From: Clostridia bacterium
GTDB lineage: Bacteria > Bacillota > Clostridia > Christensenellales > Aristaeellaceae
Length of the DNA stretch: 64,000 nucleotides
Direction of reading: 5' to 3'
NCBI GenBank assembly: GCA_017521565.1
Contig: JAFXCE010000129.1
Span: 20,335-84,334, forward strand
A program made the position numbers and the translations under genes. Positions 59,720-64,000 of this stretch are shown here, piece by piece. The notes beneath the pieces are model-generated. The model was not told the DNA's origin. It did no database searches and saw only the letters and a program-made list of their open reading frames with translations. Every line of letters begins with the position of its first letter. Positions within the stretch are counted from its first letter, which is position 1.

Positions 59720-59817
59720 ATTATACACTACAGAGTGTCACTTGTCAATACTAAAATGAAATTTTATAGTGAAATTTTTCACTCTATCTTGACTATTGAC
59801 ACAACAGAGTGTATAAT
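59720..59817. promoter_or_regulatory. Divergent promoters with three operator-like palindromes
   Basis: Minus promoter: TTGACA (59743-59748), 17 nt, TATAAT (59720-59725). Plus promoter: TTGACT (59789-59794), 17 nt, TATAAT (59812-59817). Palindromes: ACACTACAGAGTGT (59725-59738), AGTGAAATTTTTCACT (59768-59783), ACACAACAGAGTGT (59799-59812). Two touch a -10 box and one lies between, a layout like a phage CI/Cro switch. Confidence 0.8.
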
Positions 59818-59840
59818 TCTGAACAATAGGAGGGATGAAA

Positions 59841-60059
59841 ATGAGCCTTTCAGTCAGCGAGAAAATCAAGGTTGTTTTGAAGCGGCGAGGCATGACCATG
59901 GGCCAGCTTGCAGAACAGACCAACCAGACCAGACAGAACCTTTCCAACAAGATGACCAGAGACAACTTCCCAGAGAGAGAACTGCGGGAAATTGCCGATG
60001 CCCTGGGGTGTGACTTGGAGATCAACCTGGTCATGCGGGACAGCGGCGAAAAAGTGTAA
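59841..60059 (+). CDS. Small XRE-type helix-turn-helix repressor
   Basis: 72 residues from the ATG 7 nt behind AGGAGG (the ATG at 59835 is too close). HTH text GMTMGQLAEQTNQTRQNLSNKM. Probably binds the palindromes in its own promoter region and controls the ardC transcript. Confidence 0.85.
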   Translation: MSLSVSEKIKVVLKRRGMTMGQLAEQTNQTRQNLSNKMTRDNFPERELREIADALGCDLEINLVMRDSGEKV

Positions 60060-60071
60060 AAAAGCATAAAT

Positions 60072-60122
60072 GAAAAATTGCGGGGACAGCTTGGCTTTTT
60101 GATGCCTTGCTGTCCCCGCTGT
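60072..60122. terminator. Bidirectional terminator
   Basis: Stem GCGGGGACAGC/GCTGTCCCCGC, 18-nt loop. T-rich tail on the minus strand (AATTTTTC). Between convergent genes. Confidence 0.8.
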
Positions 60123-60162
60123 TGTTGCTGGAGGGCTAGACCAATGGGTAGGGGGGGCTGGG

Positions 60163-60456
60163 TTACAGGATCGGAAAACCTGAGCAGCCCCCATTCGCCT
60201 TTTCCTGGCCCAGCCCCTTTCTAAGTCTTCTCACAATTTCAGAATTCGGAATAGGATGGAGTTCTGCTGCTGTTACATGACTCTTAGACTCCATAGCAAT
60301 GGTCATGTTCGTGATCCACATTTCTGTAATGGCCTCTTTCTCTTCCTGTGTAATCAGACCATGCTCAAGAGCATCAGATACACTCATGCGATCAATCGCC
60401 GCAAGTGAATCTCTGCAAGAAACAGGCCATCTGTTTTTGATTTTGTTTATGTTCAT
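60163..60456 (-). CDS. Small unrecognised protein
   Basis: 97 residues starting MNINKIKNRWPVSC. Helical with SVSDALEHGLITQEEKEAITEMW. Start overlaps the stop of the upstream frame (ATGA), so it is translationally coupled to it. No family recognised. Confidence 0.6.
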   Translation of the reverse strand: MNINKIKNRWPVSCRDSLAAIDRMSVSDALEHGLITQEEKEAITEMWITNMTIAMESKSHVTAAELHPIPNSEIVRRLRKGLGQEKANGGCSGFPIL

Positions 60457-60749
60457 CTGCCGAATCTTCCAATCGAATCAAATAAATCCTTGATTGCGGC
60501 CTTGGCTTTGGTGAGAGATTGTTTGTCGATTTCAATGCCAACTTTTCTGTGGCCTACTGCCTTTTCGACAGCCTTCTGAACCTCTTCAGGGATGTCTTGC
60601 CGCACATCATCTGCGGCAGCTTCAGCAGCCGCATCTGCATAGTCGCAATAATCCTGGATGTGTTGATGGTGCTAACCTTCTCCATTGAAAGCGGCTTTGC
60701 TTTCCATTGTGTGTCTAATCATTGATGCTCTCATTCGATTTATGTTCAT
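60453..60749 (-). pseudogene. Small gene interrupted by an in-frame TAG
   Basis: From ATG at 60749, behind AAGGAG, the frame reads MNINRMRASMIRHTMESKAAF then NGEG, then TAG (60672-60674). After it the same frame continues HHQHIQDYCDYADAAAEAAA, then DDVRQDIPEEVQ and KAAIKDLFDSIGRFGR, ending with a TGA that overlaps the next start. No indel is needed; CAG to TAG would explain it. Either a recent nonsense mutation or two genes. Confidence 0.7.
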
Positions 60750-60777
60750 AATTCAAAACTCCTTTTTACTTTTTTGT

Positions 60778-60841
60778 GGCAGAGCCGCTGCTGTGCAGCG
60801 GTCTGCCCAGGCTGCTGGTTTCGCAAGGCGAAACCGCAGCC
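60778..60841. other. Two adjacent strong hairpins
   Basis: At 60778-60808: GGCAGA-CCGCTG-type arms (GGCAGAGCCGCTG/CAGCGGTCTGCC). At 60810-60841: GGCTGC-GGTTTCGC/GCGAAACC-GCAGCC with one bulge. Both lie in a 200-base gap without a gene, much more GC-rich than their surroundings. Candidates: nicking origin (oriT), single-strand origin or structured RNA. Confidence 0.6.
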
Positions 60842-60859
60842 GCTTTCTTTCGGGAAAAA

Positions 60860-60917
60860 GTGTGAAAAAATGCTCCAACTTATAATTTCTCTTGATTTAC
60901 TGGAGGCATTTTCACAC
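60860..60917 (-). terminator. Terminator of the wHTH gene
   Basis: Inverted repeat GTGTGAAAA-TGC-CCA/TGG-GCA-TTTTCACAC with loop of 23 nt, then TTTTTC on the minus strand. Confidence 0.7.
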
Positions 60918-60950
60918 ACTTTGGTGACGAGGGATGACGAGGAAGACGAT

Positions 60951-61547
60951 TTAGTCATCCACCCAAGCATTGAGAGTGATGGATGATCCCAGACAGCAAT
61001 ACCAACCATTTTCTGCAATTTTGGCCTTCTTCTTGCTGATGATTGCATTCATGTCTTGCTCCAATGCTTTCTTGGCTCTCTTGACACTATCTTTTGACAA
61101 GCCCAACTCTAATGCAACTGCTGATGTCTTGATGACCTCTTGCTTGTTGTCGATCAGATACAGCCAGACTTTCAGAAGGTTCATCCAACTGATGCTGTTT
61201 TCTTCGCTCTTATAGTTCTTTGCGATTTCAACCCATTCTTTTTGAATGCGGATGACTCTTTTTCGCTGTTCACCCTTCTTGGAAAGTGTGAGGGTAAAGG
61301 TTCGTCCATCGACAATCTGTTTCAATAGTCCATCAGCTTCCAATTTCGTGATGGCTGCTTTGATCTGGTTGTTTGTTCTGGAATCGCCTGGTTTCACTCC
61401 AAAGAATTCACACATGTCTTTCAGTGTGCCTCGGTAGGCCAGGTTATTGTCAGCCAGCACCGCAATCAGGGTGAGGATTTTGAACTCATACTTTTGTCGC
61501 AGCAGCCATTCAAATTCAAACTCTGCTTCGTTTTGTGTCTGTGTCAT
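60951..61547 (-). CDS. Winged-helix protein, replication- or regulator-like
   Basis: 198 residues from the ATG 7 nt behind AAGGAG. Helix-rich N-terminal part (EFEFEWLLRQKYEFKILTLIAVLADN, GTLKDMCEFFGVK), a basic KLEADGLLKQIVDGRTFTLTLSKKGEQRKR winged-helix-like hairpin, and a second helical domain with SAVALELGLSKDSVKRAKKAL as an HTH. Could be a replication initiator or a regulator. It overlaps the RHH gene by 32 nt. Confidence 0.6.
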   Translation of the reverse strand: MTQTQNEAEFEFEWLLRQKYEFKILTLIAVLADNNLAYRGTLKDMCEFFGVKPGDSRTNNQIKAAITKLEADGLLKQIVDGRTFTLTLSKKGEQRKRVIRIQKEWVEIAKNYKSEENSISWMNLLKVWLYLIDNKQEVIKTSAVALELGLSKDSVKRAKKALEQDMNAIISKKKAKIAENGWYCCLGSSITLNAWVDD

Positions 61548-61677
61548 TTTCATTCTCCTTGATGAATCTGCGGATCAGACTCCGCAAAATCTGTGAAATG
61601 GTCAGGTCATTGGCGGCGGCACAGTCCGCAAGCACCTGCTTCTCTTGTTCTGTGATACGAATACCAATCTGTGCCAT
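61516..61677 (-). CDS. Ribbon-helix-helix protein
   Basis: 53 residues from the ATG 9 nt behind AAGGAG. IGIRITEQEKQVLADCAAANDLTISQILRSLIRRFI is a typical MetJ/Arc or MobC-like ribbon-helix-helix. In mobile elements these are often repressors or relaxase accessory proteins. No relaxase is visible, so a repressor is more likely. Confidence 0.8.
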   Translation of the reverse strand: MAQIGIRITEQEKQVLADCAAANDLTISQILRSLIRRFIKENENDTDTKRSRV

Positions 61678-61773
61678 GGAAATCAACTCCTTCCATGAGT
61701 ACATGAAAAATAGGTTGGCAGCATTGAAAGACACTGCCCAACCAGGTTTTACAGTTTTCTTTTTCATAATAAT

Positions 61774-61802
61774 ATTATACCATTTATTTTTTTGCGAATC
61801 AA
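61774..61802 (-). promoter_or_regulatory. Promoter of the RHH-wHTH operon
   Basis: Minus strand TTGATT, 17-nt spacer, TATAAT. RNA would start near 61768, about 90 nt before the RHH start. Confidence 0.75.
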
Positions 61803-61828
61803 AAAATGGGAGGAGGAGCTGGCACATC

Positions 61829-61857
61829 TGTCTTTTATCTGGAAGTTGTGGTATAAT
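61829..61857 (+). promoter_or_regulatory. Weak promoter for the WYL unit with GTTGT repeats
   Basis: TGTCTT, 17 nt, TATAAT. Between here and the ATG at 61965 there are several GTTGT or GTTGTAG copies (reverse complement of the TACAAC repeats). Confidence 0.45.
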
Positions 61858-61964
61858 TGCTGTGAGTTGTTGTCTAATTGAAGAAATTTCCTCTCTTTTG
61901 TAGTAAGTTCTGCAAAGTTGTAGATAGTTGTAGGCTGTTGAACCATGAGAAAGGCGGTTATTGT

Positions 61965-62255
61965 ATGTCTTGGAATTATGCTGAACTCTCAAAGCTTGCC
62001 AAAAAGGCTGGTGGCCCTGAAAAACTGGTCAACATCCTCATCGATTCTGGAAAAAACAAAATGAAGCCTTGGCTGATAGTAGCAGCACTTGGTGGCTCTG
62101 CTTTTACTCTCGTAGTCCAGAAGATAATAAAGTATTTCCGAAATAAAAAGAAAATCTCTGATGCGGAGGTTGAAGCTGCAAAGAAAGAGCTGATTCAAGG
62201 AATCAAGGATTATGATGCGGAACAAGAGCGAATCCGAAAAGTGAATGCTGAATAA
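61965..62255 (+). CDS. Small single-pass membrane protein
   Basis: 96 residues from the ATG at 61965. One hydrophobic helix (PWLIVAALGGSAFTLVVQKII) followed by a charged coiled-coil tail (DAEVEAAKKELIQGIKDYDAEQE). It lies 20 nt before the WYL gene and shares its transcript. Role unknown. Confidence 0.65.
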   Translation: MSWNYAELSKLAKKAGGPEKLVNILIDSGKNKMKPWLIVAALGGSAFTLVVQKIIKYFRNKKKISDAEVEAAKKELIQGIKDYDAEQERIRKVNAE

Positions 62256-62275
62256 GAAGCAAAAGGAGTCACATC

Positions 62276-63298
62276 ATGGCAAGATCTGAAGGACAGAAGT
62301 TAAAGCTGTTTGCTCTGAAAGAGATCCTTGAAAATGAAACTGATGATTCGCATGGCATTACAATGGCCCGCATTCTGGAACTCTTGTCCATGCGAGGAAT
62401 CAAGGCAGAACGAAAAAGCATTTATGATGATCTTCGTACTTTGAGGGAATCTGACATTCTTGATTTGGTTGGCCCGCAAGGTCAGAACCGCACATACTCT
62501 GTTGGAGAACGAGTTTTTCAGCTTTCAGAATTGAAAATGATGATTGATGCTCTTCAGTCTTCTAAATTTCTTTCTGAGAAAACAACTCGTGATCTCATCA
62601 AAAAGCTGGAGAGTTTTTGCAGCAAGTATGAAGCTAAAGAACTCCATCGTCAGGTGGTTTTAGCAAATCGAGTCAAAAACATCAGCTCCAGTTCTGTCCT
62701 CTTCCGCACTATTGATGCTATTCATAGAGCAATCACTGCTAATGCTCAGGTTAGCTTTCAGTATTTTGACTATGATCTGAAGAAGCAGAAGCATTACATG
62801 AAGAAGGGCGAAAGGTATGTTGTCAGCCCTTGGGCCATGATCTACACTGATGACAATTATTACCTCTTGGCCTACACAGAAGGCAAATTCAAGCACTTCA
62901 GAGTGGATCGAATGGACAAGGCTGAAGCGATGATTACTGAAATCGCCGAGGTGGAAGTTGCGTCTCTTGCAAGAGAAGGTGCTGAAGAATTTGCTAAGAA
63001 AGATATGTCTGCCTACACAAAGTACACCTTCAGCATGTTCGGCGGTGAGACTGTCCCTGTCACCATGGTCTTCCAGAATCGAATGATGGGAGCTGTCATG
63101 GACAGATTTGGGCGGGATGTCGTGGCCATGAAAGAGGATGAGCGACACTTTAGAGTGACCGTCAGCGTCGCGGTGAGCAATCAATTCTATGGCTGGGTGT
63201 TTGGTCTTGGCAAAGCTGTCAGAATCATTGGCCCTGAGTGTGTCAAAGAGGGCATGAAAAAGGCCCTTGCAGACATAGCCGCAAGGTACGAAGATTGA
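62276..63298 (+). CDS. WYL-domain transcription regulator
   Basis: 340 residues. N-terminal winged helix (LKLFALKEILENETD, GITMARILELLSMRGIKAERKSIYDDLRTL), a WYL domain around 160-230 (VSFQYFDYDLKKQKHYM, YVVSPWAMIYTDDNYYLLAY, FRVDRMDKAEAM), and a C-terminal WCX-like part. Such proteins control phage-defence and mobile-element genes, some via nucleic-acid ligands. A candidate regulator of the GTCC-N8-GGAC operators on this element. Confidence 0.9.
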   Translation: MARSEGQKLKLFALKEILENETDDSHGITMARILELLSMRGIKAERKSIYDDLRTLRESDILDLVGPQGQNRTYSVGERVFQLSELKMMIDALQSSKFLSEKTTRDLIKKLESFCSKYEAKELHRQVVLANRVKNISSSSVLFRTIDAIHRAITANAQVSFQYFDYDLKKQKHYMKKGERYVVSPWAMIYTDDNYYLLAYTEGKFKHFRVDRMDKAEAMITEIAEVEVASLAREGAEEFAKKDMSAYTKYTFSMFGGETVPVTMVFQNRMMGAVMDRFGRDVVAMKEDERHFRVTVSVAVSNQFYGWVFGLGKAVRIIGPECVKEGMKKALADIAARYED

Positions 63299-63362
63299 GT
63301 AAGTTTTAGAGTCTGCGAAAAGCAGGCTCTTTTCTTGTAGAAACTTGTAAATGAAACCAGAT

Positions 63363-63477
63363 TGACAGAAGAAATTGCTACACCTATAATTTAGCCAATG
63401 TTGTGACTGAAGAGTTGTGACAGAGGAAACTTGTTTGAGCGGCGGGAGCAGAAGCCAATGACAGAAGCATGACTGAA
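63363..63477. repeat. Right-end octamer repeats of the element
   Basis: TGAC(A/T)GA(A/G) occurs at 63363, 63404, 63418, 63459 and 63470. The same octamer TGACTGAA occurs at 45396 and 45450 near the left end. Probable recombinase or excisionase arm sites. Confidence 0.65.
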
Positions 63478-63484
63478 GCAAGGC

Positions 63485-63518
63485 ACAAAAAGAGGCCAGT
63501 CCCTTGCGGGACTGGCCT
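63485..63518 (-). terminator. Terminator now serving the resident rubrerythrin gene
   Basis: Perfect 11-bp stem AGGCCAGTCCC/GGGACTGGCCT with 4-nt loop, then CTTTTTG on the minus strand, about 38 nt after the stop. It is brought by the element, not the chromosome. Confidence 0.9.
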
Positions 63519-63555
63519 GCTATTTTAGGCTGTTTTCATAGCCAATTTGGTTGAA

Positions 63556-63624
63556 TTACTTGCCGAAGTAGCGCTTCAGCAGGCCTTCGAAAGCCTTGCC
63601 GTGACGCGCCTCGTCGCGGGCCAT
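63556..63624 (-). repeat. Rubrerythrin 3'-end copy 5 (attR, resident gene end)
   Basis: Sixty-nine bases, the true end of the rubrerythrin gene: [22 protein letters not shown] stop. It includes the diiron ligands in DEARHG, so an element landing here must bring a fully coding copy. Confidence 0.9.
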
Positions 63625-64000
63625 CTCGTGGACAGTATCATGGATCGCATCGAGATTCAGCTCCTTGGCCTTCTTCGCCAGCTCGAACTTGCCGTTGGTC
63701 GCGCCGTTCTCAGCATCCACGCGCAGCTCGAGGTTCTTCTTGGTGGAGTTGGTCACGACCTCGCCCAGCAGCTCGGCGAACTTCGCCGCATGCTCAGCCT
63801 CTTCGTAGGCGGCCTTCTCCCAGTACATGCCGATCTCCGGATAGCCCTCGCGATGCGCCACGCGCGCCATCGCCAGATACATGCCAACCTCGCAGCACTC
63901 GCCTTCGAAGTTCTCGCGCAGGCCCTTGATGATCTCTTCCGGAGCATCCTTGGCAACGCCCAGGATGTGCTCGGCCTTCCAAACCTTCTCGTTCTCGATC
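63556..64000 (-). CDS. rbr: Rubrerythrin family protein, N-terminus beyond the window
   Basis: Last 148 codons of a ferritin-like diiron protein that reduces peroxide in anaerobes. The frame stays open to the window edge ([19 protein letters not shown] upstream of the ATG at 63882), so that ATG is internal. Diiron ligands: [22 protein letters not shown] and [11 protein letters not shown]. There is no C-terminal rubredoxin domain. The chromosomal GC and codon use return here. It is the integration target of the array. Confidence 0.95.
   Translation of the reverse strand, partial: IENEKVWKAEHILGVAKDAPEEIIKGLRENFEGECCEVGMYLAMARVAHREGYPEIGMYWEKAAYEEAEHAAKFAELLGEVVTNSTKKNLELRVDAENGATNGKFELAKKAKELNLDAIHDTVHEMARDEARHGKAFEGLLKRYFGK

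Larger units (their letters stand above)
45226..63624. mobile_element. Integrated genetic element at the rubrerythrin 3' end
   Basis: About 18.4 kb between att copy 4 and the resident gene end. It has a tyrosine integrase at the left edge, a clearly lower GC content than flanking genes, repeats near both ends (TGACTGAA type), restriction-modification genes, ArdC, a serine recombinase and a WYL regulator. No relaxase, VirB4-like or coupling protein is seen, so it is not self-conjugative on its own genes. After integration the rubrerythrin gene keeps a complete coding end supplied by the element. Confidence 0.85.

Overview
The window is a GC-rich chromosome segment of a spore-forming member of the Clostridia. 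Evidence: spoIIID next to an mbl-type actin gene, an EcfA1/EcfA2/EcfT set, the cmk-plsC-ispH-S1 cluster typical of Clostridia, DUF951, a C_GCAxxG_C_C protein and a clostridial rubrerythrin. Genus cannot be fixed from the sequence. No rRNA, tRNA or CRISPR array was found.

From 1 to 43.4 kb it is ordinary chromosome. It starts with arginine biosynthesis (argB end, argC, argD). Next come a lipoprotein, a MocR-type regulator, and a minus-strand operon joining an orphan DNA methyltransferase, a two-barrel unknown protein, trmD and a TetM/EF-G-like GTPase. Then a secreted esterase and a Tat-exported flavoprotein reductase, a split threonine/serine exporter, a seven-repeat peptidoglycan-binding lipoprotein, a HAD phosphatase, mbl-spoIIID, an ECF transporter core with truA, two CobW-type GTPases (one with a Cys/His tandem repeat), an ABC exporter, malic enzyme, lepB, DUF951, a small alarmone synthetase, ftsH, S1, ispH, plsC, cmk, an SDR dehydrogenase, a YczE-like protein, pduL and an MFS transporter.

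From 43.4 to 63.6 kb is a lower-GC accessory region built at the 3' end of a rubrerythrin gene. The last 22 codons of that gene occur five times (43436, 44109, 44504, 45226 and the resident gene at 63556). Each copy is followed, in the gene's direction, by its own different rho-independent terminator. Four modules lie between the copies: a DUF805 gene; a gene-free piece full of short repeats; an acyltransferase gene; and an 18.3-kb element with a tyrosine integrase. Complete copies differ only at third codon positions, so each was probably once a working gene end. The outermost copy is frameshifted, as expected for a displaced one.

The 18.3-kb element carries, left to right: the integrase; seven small genes in five transcription units that share one promoter/leader design (a GTCC-N8-GGAC palindrome exactly 11 nt before TATAAT, then a CAAGGTTG/CAACCTTG hairpin at the predicted RNA 5' end); a two-gene restriction-modification-like system; a two-gene soluble/4-TM pair; a serine recombinase; an ArdC-type antirestriction protein behind a possible translational switch; a divergent phage-like promoter region with three operators; replication or regulation-type genes with strong hairpins; and a WYL-domain regulator. 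Four of the seven small genes are paralogues of an unrecognised family. No relaxase, coupling ATPase or mating-pair genes are visible, so the element looks like a non-conjugative defence/counter-defence island.

The strongest candidates for something undescribed are the paralogue array with its shared operator/leader, and the serial accretion of terminator-cargo-att modules at the rubrerythrin 3' end.
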